This document shows positions 53,919 to 64,000 of a stretch of 64,000 nt of DNA, in pieces. Numbering within the stretch: the first letter of the stretch is position 1; each line of letters opens with the position of its first letter. Below the pieces are notes generated by a model. It was not told where the DNA came from, ran no database searches, and worked only from the letters and a program-made list of their open reading frames with translations. The stretch spans positions 3,252,855 through 3,316,854 of the forward strand of contig NW_015622544.1 of assembly GCF_000835495.1 (NCBI RefSeq), written 5' to 3'. Origin of the DNA: Cladophialophora immunda (lineage: Eukaryota; Ascomycota; Eurotiomycetes; Chaetothyriales; Herpotrichiellaceae). The position numbers were made by a program, and so were the translations under genes.

Positions 53919-55211
53919 TCATCGGAGGGGAACCTCTTTCTTCGGCCCGTTCTCCTTGGTTGTGCCTTTATCCGATGCTGCTCCTGTCGTCACCGGCTTC
54001 TGATCCGCTGGGACCCCTCTAAAAAGCAACCCTTTTCTGCTGAAAAAGTCATGTACCACCTCGTCGCTCACCTTTTTCCTCCTCTCCTGGAAACCGCTCA
54101 CGTATTGCTGCAACTCCTTGATGCAGATGGCCTTGATCTCCCCGGTCATCATCTCTCCCTTCTCATACTGTTCCTTGATCTTCGCTAGTTCATCATCGTC
54201 TTCCAGGAAGAAAGTGAGGTATTTGTAGGGTACGTCAACATCCGTTCTCCCGCCCAGCTCGCGTTGTTTCTCCGCCGTGTCCTGCCCGCCAGAGAATGCG
54301 AAACGGTTGATCTTCTTCTTGATCGCATTCGGTGTATCGGTTAGAAATATCGCAGAAGAGTCGACACTTGCGGACATTTTGGTGCCTTCACCCTGTAACG
54401 CGGGAAGAAAGCGGGAGTGTATGAGGCATGGTTTCTCGTATTTCATCCTCTCTGCTATATCTCGACAGACACGGAAATAGGGGTCTTGATCAATCGCACA
54501 AGGGATTAGGCAAGGGATCCTGGGGACGCTTTTTGCGTCGGTGCCAAAAATATGTGGGAAACTGGTTGCAAAGGAGGGCGCAGACTGGGTTGCAGGGAAA
54601 TGGAATTCGCCAATGTTGTTGCTGTCATTGAACCCAAATGCCCCTTTTATCTGGTTGAGCGTGATGCATTTCGCCGCGAAGCATACATTGCGATAGAATG
54701 CGCCCCCCATGTACTCAAAGTCCGAGAAGATGAACGTCTTTTTCGGGTCGAAGCCCAACGCAATGATGTCTTTGGCATTTTCTCTTGCATACCGGGTTGC
54801 GTCATCCATGCTGATGGTTTTGGAGTGCATGAACTTTTCGTCGTCTGTTAACTGGATCACAAGGGGGCAGTCGAAGACTTCTTGTAGCCAGCGCGTGAAT
54901 TCGAACGGGACGCTGTGCCCAACGTGCATGCTGTCGCTGCTTGGCCCTCTCCCCGTGTATAGATAAAATCTTTCGCCTTTCTCATACTTGCCCAGGATTC
55001 TTTCCATTTCGCGATGGGAGATCACTATTCCGCGGCGCATGAATCTGTGGGGTTTTTTGCCGGTCGCTTTTTCGAATCTCTCGAGTAACTCGGGCGAGAT
55101 GGGCGTGGCACCGAAGTCGCGGATCAATTTGTCGTAGTCTACTGGCTTTATGTGGCCAGACTCGTCCACGCCGCCGGACACTTCGAAGGGGGTGATTTTT
55201 TGTTCGGCCAT
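53919..55211 (-). CDS. WRS1: cytosolic tryptophanyl-tRNA synthetase
   Basis: A single-exon gene of 430 residues, the normal size for the eukaryotic cytosolic enzyme. The class I signatures are GPSSDSMHVGH (89-99, HIGH-like) and KMSAS (278-282). Tryptophan-pocket and dimer segments are visible (QLTDDEKFMHSK, GAFGFNDSNNIGEFHFPA, CAIDQDPYFRVCRD). It charges tRNA-Trp with tryptophan. The start was set at MAEQKITPFEV, where family similarity begins. The frame is open for 122 further codons upstream (to an ATG at 55577), but that segment looks like leader sequence. The C-terminal tail is Lys/Gly-rich. Confidence 0.96.
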   Translation of the reverse strand: MAEQKITPFEVSGGVDESGHIKPVDYDKLIRDFGATPISPELLERFEKATGKKPHRFMRRGIVISHREMERILGKYEKGERFYLYTGRGPSSDSMHVGHSVPFEFTRWLQEVFDCPLVIQLTDDEKFMHSKTISMDDATRYARENAKDIIALGFDPKKTFIFSDFEYMGGAFYRNVCFAAKCITLNQIKGAFGFNDSNNIGEFHFPATQSAPSFATSFPHIFGTDAKSVPRIPCLIPCAIDQDPYFRVCRDIAERMKYEKPCLIHSRFLPALQGEGTKMSASVDSSAIFLTDTPNAIKKKINRFAFSGGQDTAEKQRELGGRTDVDVPYKYLTFFLEDDDELAKIKEQYEKGEMMTGEIKAICIKELQQYVSGFQERRKKVSDEVVHDFFSRKGLLFRGVPADQKPVTTGAASDKGTTKENGPKKEVPLR

Positions 55212-55656
55212 GGCGGGCAAGGGGGTTGAGGGGGTGAATTTGAGAGACCCAGGAGCGGAGACCGAGGGCAGGAAGTGGGAGAATAAGGATAAGGGCGAGA
55301 CTGGGTCCTCAAAAGGCGCGAGGGGTGGGGGGTTAGTTGTGAGGCTGTCTGAAAACAATTGCTGTGGCAGTCGGTCTGTGTATCGCCTGTAACTATGCGT
55401 GAGTCTTCGATTCACCGTTTGCTGCGTGCAGCCCAACTGCGATAGAAAGTTGTCCAATGATATTGCGTCGTCGGATATGGCTCTCCGCCCTCCACAATTT
55501 GCCGGCCAAGCATTTCTCTCCTCTTCTTTTCGGCCGAATGTGGCAACTGGGCTTGAGAGCTCGCGTGAGGGTCCCAAAAACTCGCCGTCTCCTTTCCATC
55601 CTCATCTTACTCTTTAACCATCAGCCATTACCTTGGGTCAATGTCTCCATGCCAGG
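55212..55656. other. divergent promoter/leader region of the TrpRS and PRELI genes
   Basis: About 445 bp. On the minus strand the TrpRS frame remains open through most of it. A GA/GGGCG-rich leader precedes the synthetase start. Confidence 0.6.
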
Positions 55657-56403
55657 ATGAAATTCTACGAACACTCCTTTAACTACGACTACACTTTCCC
55701 CGCCGTCACTTTAGCATATTTCCTGCGCTATCCGAACCCTTATTCCAGGCATGTTCTCAGCTCCGACGTAATCGATCGCTACATTGATCCCGAGACGAAC
55801 CGGCTCCATACTGTACGACTACATCTGAAAAAATCGAAAGTGCCCGCCGGCATCCTCAAATTCCTCCCTCGTGGCCTTGCCGGCCCAGGCGGCGCCAGTC
55901 AGAGCTATGTCCTAGAGAAAAGTACGATTGACATCAATGAGGGATGGATGGAAACTGAGTCCAAAAACATGGAGTGGACGGGGATTTTGAGCGTTGTGGA
56001 ACGACAAACATATAAACGGCAACGGCTGTCTGAGATAGCGTCCTCGAGTCGATCGGGCGATGACCTCCAGCCACAGAGACACAAAGAAACCACCACCTGC
56101 AAGACAGTTGTGACGTTTGTATCACATCTGGGCCAGAACAAGTTACTGAGCTGGAAAAAGCATGAGCACGCTGCAAATGTTGAGGAAGAAGCACCAAAAC
56201 AAGGCTTGTTTGCTGCGTGGTCGACTGCTGGTATCCAGCGGACCATCGAGCTGATTGGTGTGAAACGAACCAAGTCAGCTCTGGTAAACGGAAAAGAAGG
56301 AATGAATGTCGTGCTGGAAAGACTACGGAACGGTGGGATTGTGGGTGTCCTCGAAGGAATGAGAAGAGACCGGATGGAAGTGCTGGGGGCGGATGGCCAT
56401 TGA
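55657..56403 (+). CDS. PRELI/MSF1-domain phospholipid transfer protein (Ups1-like)
   Basis: A single-exon gene of 248 residues starting MKFYEHSFNYDY; an in-frame ATG eight codons earlier is less likely. The PRELI domain covers about 1-180: FFAVxxAYFLRYPNPYSRHV-like start (here TLAYFLRYPNPYSRHVLSSD), a basic VRLHLKKSKVP strand and ILKFLPRGLAG before the lid. ESKNMEWTGILSVVERQTYK matches the next conserved strand pair. Ups1/PRELI proteins work in the mitochondrial intermembrane space with Mdm35, shuttling phosphatidic acid for cardiolipin synthesis; the RYPNPYS motif is nearer Ups1 than Ups2. The region after 150 has an insert rich in Glu/Gln/Lys, so the tail is longer than in yeast (175). Confidence 0.88.
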   Translation: MKFYEHSFNYDYTFPAVTLAYFLRYPNPYSRHVLSSDVIDRYIDPETNRLHTVRLHLKKSKVPAGILKFLPRGLAGPGGASQSYVLEKSTIDINEGWMETESKNMEWTGILSVVERQTYKRQRLSEIASSSRSGDDLQPQRHKETTTCKTVVTFVSHLGQNKLLSWKKHEHAANVEEEAPKQGLFAAWSTAGIQRTIELIGVKRTKSALVNGKEGMNVVLERLRNGGIVGVLEGMRRDRMEVLGADGH

Positions 56404-57061
56404 AAACAAGCCCTTCGCGTCTGTGGTTATACCCTGCATTGAGCAGCCTCAATTGCAAGCCTCAATTCGATTTGTACTACTAACCTTTGCTGTTTGAATG
56501 ATTGTGAGCCAGGCGCCGGGGACAAGTGCATGAAAGTATTGGGAATGGATGGCGTATTTGGAACAAAAGAGGGATGCTCAATACCATCGTGGTCAATGTT
56601 GATAGGTATACAATTCTGTCCACTCATCCCTTCAACTCCTCCTGTCTCGTGGGCTTTGCTACTGGTGAACGACAATGTAGCAGAATGTCACTACATCCCC
56701 TGCCACTATTGGTAAGTATAACAGACCTCCGCGACAGTCTTCACGTCCGGCTGACTTGCTGTCCCTGCAAGCACTTGCTCAGGACCTCGAGCCCTTAGCG
56801 AGATGAAGTGAAGCGTCTCAATTCACTCACACTCTTCAAGTCTTCTGCTCTTGGCGATCGAAATGCGTTGAGGTCTTATCTGGAGTCGCTCCTGCAGCTC
56901 AAGACTCGCCTCTATTCAACACCAGCATCTTTCTTGCCTTCCCCCACCTAGTCACTCGTTCAGCAAATAATCATTCTTTTTATCGACTCAACAAGGTAGC
57001 AAATATTGGTCAGCACGGCTGCTTCCCATCTTCTGTCATTCTTTCCAAGAGCAGTGGCGTT
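56404..57061. other. gene-free stretch
   Basis: It holds the PRELI gene 3' flank and the promoter of the DUF3455 gene. Nothing else was recognised. Confidence 0.55.
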
Positions 57062-57893
57062 ATGGTCGCGGTCACCCCGATTTTGTGGTTGACAGCCATC
57101 GTTCTGCTGAACTTCATCAAAGGATCGAACTCTGCCCGTCGTTTTGAACGGCGCAGTGACCTCGACTATGTCCCTCCCATCAACGCCTCAGCCGCCGCAG
57201 GCTGGGCTGTGCCTCTGCAGGGCAGCAACACCTGCGACCCTAACAAAACTTGTGAGATTGATCAGGCGATGCCTAGGTGCTCCTCGCTGACAATTCAAAG
57301 GCACGGATTCACTGTCACCTCCGCCTCCTGGCAAGCCTCTTCAATACCTCGCAATCGCACGTGGCCTGTACATGTATCTGTGCGCCGGCGATGGACCCAA
57401 TGAAGTCGCTCAGTTTCAATCTCAATCCACGCAGCTTTATGATGCAGCCCCGCTTATCCAAAACCTCCCCAATGAAGCCGCCTTCCATGCCCTCCCTGCC
57501 AAACTTCACGACTTCGACTATGAGCAGCTAAAGAATTCCACTTTGGAGTGCTTGGGTACCATTGGAACCGTCAACGATACGGCCATTGTCACTCTTTTCG
57601 ACATTGCGACGTTCGAAGCCCTTCCGTACGAGTCCGTGTTGGCGCCAGACGATCCTACGAGCACTAGCAGGTGGGCACACTCAGTGAGCTCGAAGAGAGA
57701 CTGGGATATCTACCGAGTTGAAGTTGCGGGAGGCGCTCCACCTATTTGCGACAGTCAACGATTCATGGCAGAAGAAGAATACACGGCAGAGTATTGGTTC
57801 TTCTATTCTGGGGGAGAAGACTTGTGGACGCCAAATGATGTCAAAAGAGAAGAAGACCTAATTGATTCTATCAATCTGCCAGCTTTCATATGA
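57062..57893 (+). CDS. secreted DUF3455-type protein
   Basis: Two exons (57062-57251 and 57301-57893; intron 49 bp with a GTGAGA donor and CAAAG acceptor) splice in frame to 260 residues. The N-terminus MVAVTPILWLTAIVLLNF is a signal peptide, followed by a basic pair (RR) that may be a processing site. The mature part matches the fungal DUF3455 pattern: PPPPGKPLQYLAIARGLYMYLCAG (the usual GxGxQxYxC strand, here degenerate), VTLFDIATF, WDIYRVEVAGGAPPIC and YTAEYWFFYSGG at the end. Function unknown; members are often mislabelled malate dehydrogenase. Without the intron the N-terminal and main parts lie in different frames, which supports the splice. Confidence 0.8.
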
Positions 57894-58789
57894 TGATATG
57901 GGAAGGACCTGAATGAGAAGATACCAGTGGACGCAATCAGCGGCGTAGCATGTGGATGAAACATTCGAAGATGGATTCAAGCAGAATCCAAGAACATTGC
58001 ACCGGATTTTACGAGAGATGAGAGGATCGGATAGTATGTGGACAGGCTGATGATCCAAGACTTCGACTGATGGAATTGTCTTCTGATCCATCTCATTTCG
58101 TTCATTCGTGGGTTGGGGGAAAGTGGGGCAATTTTCCATAGGGTAGGACCCAGTGCTACTCTTGGGTGAATGACCGGAGCCATATTGCTGAGGACAGATT
58201 CTCACCAGTATCATTCGCGACAGGCCTTATTCTCCCTCCTCTCGATTTCAAGAGGCTGCGAGGCTGCGAGGCTGTCTACTAACTCCCACCAATTTAGCGT
58301 CATTCTACCCCGCCAAAGGGGACTGTTGCCGATTCGGGTAACTTAAGCGGACGGCTGCCCGTCATTATAGCCACATGAACCACCAGCGCCCCCTCTCGAC
58401 GGTTTCGCCTCAACCCTCATCCTGCATCCTTCGATGCCCACACGATCACTTACTCAGTTCGCCGAATCTTTCGACTCTGATCTGCAAATACCTACGGACA
58501 GAGTTGTCTTGCACCTATTTACCCTAGATTCATCATATCCACGTGCGTCGTTGGATACAGCCTGTGTAACCTACTTCAACTTCACCCCAACTTGCCACCG
58601 ACCGGAGGCGCAGGATCTCCACCCTCACTCGAACTGATTCGTGGCTTGGAGATGCTCAATCACCAATTCAGCGATTACTGGTGACACCAATCTGTGTCCT
58701 CATAACCACCCGAAAGGCTCGCGACACTCATACCACACCCTTCACGGTGGGCAGAGCGCACCTCTGCCTACCAACACTCACCCTCCACC
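57894..58789. other. intergenic region and SNF1 promoter/leader
   Basis: About 0.9 kb. It includes a short tandem GAGGCTGC repeat (58252-58274) and the pyrimidine-rich leader before the SNF1 ATG. No gene was seen. Confidence 0.55.
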
Positions 58790-61578
58790 ATGTCGTCGGC
58801 GATCAACGATGACGAACTCTCTATTTCCCTCCCACAAACCGATTCCAGCCGCTCCAGGCCGTCCCTTCCCACTGTTGTCTCCCCTCCGATACGGGCCAGC
58901 TTGAGCCAGACACCAATGGCAGAGTCTCCAGGCACCGCCCGCGCAATGCAACGACTGCATCAGTATGCCTTCGTCCGCAATATCGGTGAAGGGTCATTTG
59001 GCAAAGTCAAGCTCGCTAGACACAAGGTTACCGGTCAAGAGGTTGCAATGAAGACTATCAGTCGGCGCAAATTGATCAGTCGAGACATGGCAGGGCGGAT
59101 CGAGAGAGAGATCCAATACTTGCAACTCCTGCGTCACCCGCACATCATCAAGCTCTACACCGTTATCACAACCAAGACAGACATCTACATGGTGCTGGAA
59201 TATGTCCCCATGGAACTGTTCGACTACATCGTAAAGCATGGCCGGCTGGGCGAAGCCAAGGCACGGAAGCTGTTTCAACAAATCATCTGTGCTGTCGAAT
59301 ACTGTCATCGTCACAAAATCGTCCATCGAGATCTCAAACCGGAAAATCTCCTCCTTGACAAGAACATGAACGTGAAAATCGCCGACTTCGGTCTCAGCAA
59401 CATCATGACGGATGGCAATTTCTTGAAGACGAGTTGTGGAAGCCCAAACTATGCTGCGCCTGAAGTCATTGGCGGAAAGCTCTATGCTGGTCCCGAAGTC
59501 GATGTCTGGAGTTGCGGTGTCATCCTCTACGTTTTTCTCGTTGGCAGGCTTCCCTTCGACGACGAATTCATCCCTGCACTGTTCAAAAAGATCCAGGCCG
59601 GGACATTTCATATTCCATCACAAACTCCGCCAGGAGCAGTAAACCTCATCAAGCGATGTTTGCAAGTGCATCCGGTCCACCGCATCACCATCCCCGAAAT
59701 CAGACAAGATGAATGGTTCATGAAAGATCTTCCTGCTTATTTGGTTGATCCCGTGGAGGAATTTCTAGATACCGGTGTCGACCCTACCAAAGCCATCGAC
59801 CCTCGCCAACTAGCTCCGGGAAAGCCACTCGATGTGGTGGAGAAAATCCATGAGCAAGTGGTTGGCAAGCTCGGCCGCACCATGGGTTATGCAAAGGAGG
59901 ATGTGAAGGATGCTCTGAGCAAAGATGAGCCAAGCGCGATCAAAGATGCGTATCTTATAGTCAGAGAGAATCAGTTGATGATCAGCACTCCCCAATACCG
60001 CACAGAGAACCCGGAACTGGAATCATTTATGGCGTCTTCGCCTCCGGTCGAACCAAATTATCCCAATTTCCCCGGCTCGCCACGACGATTCCAGGACATG
60101 GATGTCAAGCCTCTCACTCCAAGCCGCACAGATGCTCACCGAGCCAGTCGATCACTATCTGAAACTCCGTCTTCATTGAGAGAAGAAGAAAAACCCAGGA
60201 TCTCAAATGTCCGCGTCCTGAACACATCACTACCTCATGTGCATGAAGAGCTCCTTCAAATTCGCGATAAGGCAAAGGCTCACGGCGAAGATCCTGACAT
60301 GATTCTTCATCAGACGCAAGGTCAAGATCAGAAGGACGACGCTGAAAGTCCAATCCCCGAGGAAATTAAGGATGAACACGGGAACCCCATTTATCGATCC
60401 AAAGAGGAGCAGGAGGCCACATCACGAGCATTGAAACCACATTCTCGATCTGTGACGGCTCTGAATGCGTTGCGAGACCCTAAAAGCCGACCCGAAGGTA
60501 TGACGACTCTGCCCTCTGATGAAAAACGTCCACCAGCTTCGAAGACCAAGCCCAGACGGTGGCAATTTGGGATTCGCAGTCGGAATCAACCCTGGGAGGC
60601 CATGAAGTGCTTGTATGCCGCTCTTAAGGCTCAAGGAGCTGAGTGGGAGGTTAACCCATGGTTGCGATCAGAGTCGATGCCAGACGGTGAGGACGAGAAG
60701 GATGGCATTCCGCCGCCTCCACCCGAATTAGAACCTGGCCAACGCCACGAGATTATGCAACAGCGGTTTTCATTTGTTGGCGAGGATTATTACATACCTC
60801 GAGACCCGTTCAATATTCGCGCAAGAATTTTAAAGAAGGGATTGCTGATGCCCGGCGAAGCACCATCTCTATCCGCTCACAGTTCGGCGGTCAGTCTGCC
60901 GGCAGAAGCACAAACCCAGCTCAAGAAACATATCGAGCAACTCGGATATGCCTCAGAGGATGTCAAACAGGTGCTGGGAATGAGTTCTCCCAACGGAAGC
61001 CAAACAAACGCAAAGTCACCAGCATCAAGCGGACATACGACGCGACAAAATACTGGCGGCGAGCCGGCCGGCCACAGCCAGGATGCGTTCACCGGACCAG
61101 GACAAGTGTCTATGAGCAGACCCGACAGTCTCTCAGCACTCAACAAGAAGATCCCAAGCGAGCATATCGGAGTTTGGGTGTTCATCGACATTCAGTTGTA
61201 TACCATAGAGCAAGGAACGTTTGTTGTGGATTTCAAATGTGATGGATATCAAAATGTGATTTGGCACGATTCGAAGAAGGACCGCGAGAGGAACAAGACA
61301 CCCACCAGCAGCAGCACAGTCACCAGTCCGACGAACAGCAGACCCACCAGCGGCTTTGGAGACATCAGTCACACCAGCTCTGATCGGCTCGATGAAATGG
61401 GTGCAGAAGGCTACTGGAGACCGGTCAGCAAGCGCTACAAGAACGTGGAGAAGGAGATCTCCAGCCCTTATCCTTACCTCGACGTGGCTAGTGACTTGGT
61501 GGCTCAACTAGTAAGTCTGAGTGCTAAGGCTGCGCAACGGTCCTGACTGACTCTTAGTGGGGTGGCGCTGCTGCTTGA
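58790..61578 (+). CDS. SNF1: SNF1/AMPK catalytic alpha subunit
   Basis: Exon 1 runs 58790-61510. A 47-bp intron (GTAAGT donor, CTGACTGAC branch-like, CTCTTAG acceptor) leads to a last exon at 61558-61578 encoding WGGAAA and stop, 913 residues. If retained, the frame ends at 61546 (918 residues). The kinase domain is about 59-310: GEGSFGKV, K88, HRDLKPEN (179-186), DFG (199-201) and activation-loop Thr214 in LKTSCGSPNYAAPE. A UBA-like autoinhibitory region follows (about 345-400), then a long Ser/Pro/Glu-rich linker and the C-terminal regulatory-binding part (GVWVFIDIQLYTIEQGTFVV). It is the glucose-limitation kinase needed for derepression of alternative carbon use, working with beta (Gal83-type) and gamma (Snf4) subunits. 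It is longer than yeast Snf1 (633) mainly in the linker. Confidence 0.95.
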
Positions 61579-62157
61579 ATTTCTGTGTCTCTTGTTGTCC
61601 GCTTTTCGGCAGATGTATACGACTTCATGACGGGGACGGTATTCGCAGCAGCAAGAAGAGCTGGTGCATAGAGCACGGGGAACATGGATGGAGACAGGAT
61701 TCGAGTACCTGGGGTACGGTTGATTGGCGGTTACAACACGCGCTGGCAGGAAAGATCTCACAAGCATGGGTGCGGGAAGATGTTAGAAAACACCCGAGAC
61801 AATATGCATAGCCCCGCTTAGGCAGCCATAGCCACTCAATGATTGAGTAAGGATACTTGCAAACGTTCATCTGGCTCGTGAAGTACTCGGCAGAGACGCG
61901 TGACACGTATAGCCACCCCTAACGCCCTCCACGCGTATTGAAGTCACGTGTTTGCCAAGAACTACGCTAGATGATGGCGTCTTGGTTTCCGCCAAAGTCA
62001 TTTGCCCAGCTGACGAACCATCGTCGGTCGGTGTCACAGTCGTCCATCCTCCTTCGCTACCAACTGTCGCCGACTACAGGACAGGCGACGACCACAGAGC
62101 GGTCTCGCTGCTTCGTACATCATCACGTTGATTGCGGCGGACGGAACTCAGGCAGAT
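61579..62157. other. intergenic region
   Basis: About 0.6 kb between SNF1 and the sugar porter gene. No gene was seen; the minus-strand frames here lack features. Confidence 0.55.
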
Positions 62158-63783
62158 ATGGGCCTCGCCTCAAAGCTGAGATCATGGTCTCAGGAGCTCA
62201 CCCCGTATTTTCTCTACCTGCTCTTGGTTGCAACACTGGGACCTCTGCTCTTTGGTTATCATTTGGTATGATCTTCTATCCTCTGCTATAATCCACTTAC
62301 CCCCTCGTATGCAATGCTAAACCTATTCTTAGGCCGAGCTCAATGCTCCTCAAGAGGTCATCACTTGCGCAGCGAAATCAATTAGGTCGAAGAAGGGCCC
62401 ACCGTCAACGCTGGGTGGCCTGCCACAATGCATCCCCATGAACTCTACTCAACTCGGACTTGTCTCGTCCATCTTCACATTGGGCGGTTTGATCGGTGCT
62501 CTCGCGGCCGGCCCTTTGTCCGCGCGCTATGGCCGTCTACGTACTATGCGTGTTAATACCTTTTTACTAGCGCTGGGCCCTCTTGCTGAAGCACTGGCGC
62601 CCAATATTGGCGCCCTTTCGGCGGGCCGCTTCATCTCTGGCCTAGGCGCGGGCGTCTCCGTGGTTGTGGTGCCCATTTATATCTCTGAAATCGCTCCACC
62701 CAAGGAAAAGGGTTTCTTTGGTGCCTTCACGCAAATCATGACGAACATGGGCATCTTCACCACCCAGCTCCTTGGTTACTTCCTGAGCCATGGGCAGATG
62801 TGGCGTGTCATCCTGGCCGTTGCAGGCATGATCGGTGTCGTGCAGTTTGCGGGGCTGGTGTTCTCAGTGGAGAGTCCCAAGTGGCAGGCTGGTCATGGAG
62901 AACCGAGACAAGCCAATAACAATCTGCGACGTATCAGGGGTCAGAAGGCCGATATCCAAGATGAGATAGAAGGTTGGAGAGTTGAGGATGTCGATGAGAG
63001 ACACGGTTTGTGTTGTGTGATGTTTGATTGGTCGAAATGTCTAACCCTTGAACAGAGGAGGAACGAACACTGCTCGCAGATTCCGACCACGAGCCACAGA
63101 CGGACAGTAACACCTCCTCGAGAGGCAAAGCGCCCGAACCCATGGGGATCCTGGCCGTGCTCCGAGACCCGACCAATAACCGCGCAATCCTTGCAGTCGT
63201 TGTGGTCATGATGGCGCAGCAGCTTTGCGGAATCAACAGTATCGTCATGTACGGTGTGTCTCTGCTCGCGGACTTACTCGCATCCAACTCCGCCCTGCTC
63301 AATATCTTTGTGAGCATACTCAACATTGCAGCCACTACAGGCTTCGCCCCCCTCGCCGATGTGCTGGGTCGCAAGCCATGTATCCTCACCTCCATCGCCG
63401 GTATGGGTGCCTCATCTGTTCTCCTTGCCGTGGGAATACGCAGTGCCATTCCTGTGCTTTCCGCAGTTGCGGTACTTCTGTTTGTTGCCAGCTTTGCTTT
63501 TGGCTTGGGGCCGGTGCCCTTCATCCTGGCTTCTGAACTTGTCGGTCCTGAGGCAGTTGGGGCAACTCAGTCATGGGCGCTAGCAGCAAATTGGATCTCG
63601 ACATTTGTGGTGGCGCAGTTCTTCCCAATGGTGAACGAGAGATTGGGAAAGGGTGTGGTGTACTTTGTATTTGCTGCCATTGCAGCAGTGTCCTTTGTTT
63701 TCGTGGGCTGGTATGTGCCTGAGACTAAAGGAAAGAAGGATGTTGACGAGGTCTGGGGAAGGCCGTCCAGGAGGCAAGACTAA
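62158..63783 (+). CDS. MFS sugar porter, Vps73-like
   Basis: Three exons (62158-62265, 62333-63005, 63056-63783) splice in frame to 502 residues. Sugar-porter landmarks are LLFGYHLAELNAPQ in TM1, GLIGALAAGPLSARYGRLRT (loop 2-3 motif), GRFISGLGAGVSVVVVPIYI with SEIAPP, QQLCGINSIVMYG in TM7, DVLGRKPC and the final VPETKGK. About 12 TM segments are expected. The long central loop carries the 50-bp intron. The pattern is nearest to yeast Vps73 and related vacuolar/endomembrane sugar porters; the true substrate is unknown. The ATG was chosen because an in-frame stop lies upstream and no other ATG intervenes. Confidence 0.92.
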
Positions 63784-64000
63784 GATGTTGAGAACAATTC
63801 AGGACGGATGAAAGGGGTTTGCCGATCTATTCAGTTCCTTTGGTTGGGTTTCTGGAAACTTGCTTCCGGGAGGCTACAGAAAGCGGCCTTCCAGCAGAGT
63901 ATTCCACACGTCCAGGTGCAATCTTTCAGCAGGCTTTTGACGATCAGATCCCGGATTGACAGTTCGATTTCGATTAACTGAAGATGCAGCATCCAGTCGA
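63784..64000. other. downstream flank, no gene seen
   Basis: 217 bp after the sugar porter stop. Nothing recognised. Confidence 0.5.

Noticed and set aside
58994..59611. 205-codon frame antisense to SNF1
   Set aside because: It lies fully inside the kinase-domain exon and has no recognisable features.
1..64000. CRISPR arrays, bacterial operons, rRNA genes
   Set aside because: No regularly spaced direct repeats, no ribosomal RNA-like sequence, and the gene structures are eukaryotic.

Overview
The window is nuclear DNA of a filamentous ascomycete (Pezizomycotina). The supporting evidence is short introns (47-143 bp) with GTRNGT-type donors, CTNAC-like branch sites and YAG acceptors, together with families that are expanded in this group: HET-domain proteins, fungal rhodopsin-like (PTH11-type) membrane proteins, a DUF6594 protein and a LaeA-like methyltransferase. 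The class cannot be fixed from the sequence. Gene models below were spliced by hand, by matching reading frames across GT..AG boundaries.

Left block (1-17.8 kb), mostly ordinary genes: the 3' end of an AlkB-like dioxygenase, a tail-anchored FHA protein, the mitochondrial import receptor Tom70, a shikimate/quinate dehydrogenase-like enzyme, an amino acid/choline-type APC permease, a rhodopsin-like seven-helix protein and a GNAT acetyltransferase.

Middle block (about 17.8-52.7 kb), accessory in character: wide gaps, repeats, relics and self/non-self recognition genes. It holds a DUF6594 membrane protein, a decayed gene beside a 313-bp MITE with 19-bp terminal inverted repeats, a fungal matrixin with a cysteine switch, an intact HET gene (25.5 kb), a HET gene broken by a frame shift and an in-frame TGA (28-30 kb), and an unrecognised 619-residue protein built on an internally duplicated cysteine/EVWTD module. 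It continues with a D-aminopeptidase-like serine hydrolase, ankyrin relics, a nitronate monooxygenase, a prolyl aminopeptidase, a HET C-terminal orphan, a divergently arranged methyltransferase/P450 pair, and a 1475-codon intronless gene with ankyrin repeats placed in front of a HET domain.

Right block (52.7-64 kb), conserved again: a class IV aminotransferase (aminodeoxychorismate lyase-like), cytosolic TrpRS, a PRELI/Ups lipid-transfer protein, a secreted DUF3455 protein, the SNF1/AMPK alpha kinase with a tiny last exon, and a Vps73-like MFS sugar porter.

The conserved genes do not form an operon-like pathway. The most notable content is the incompatibility/NLR-like island between the conserved blocks, and within it the ankyrin-HET fusion and the duplicated-module protein.
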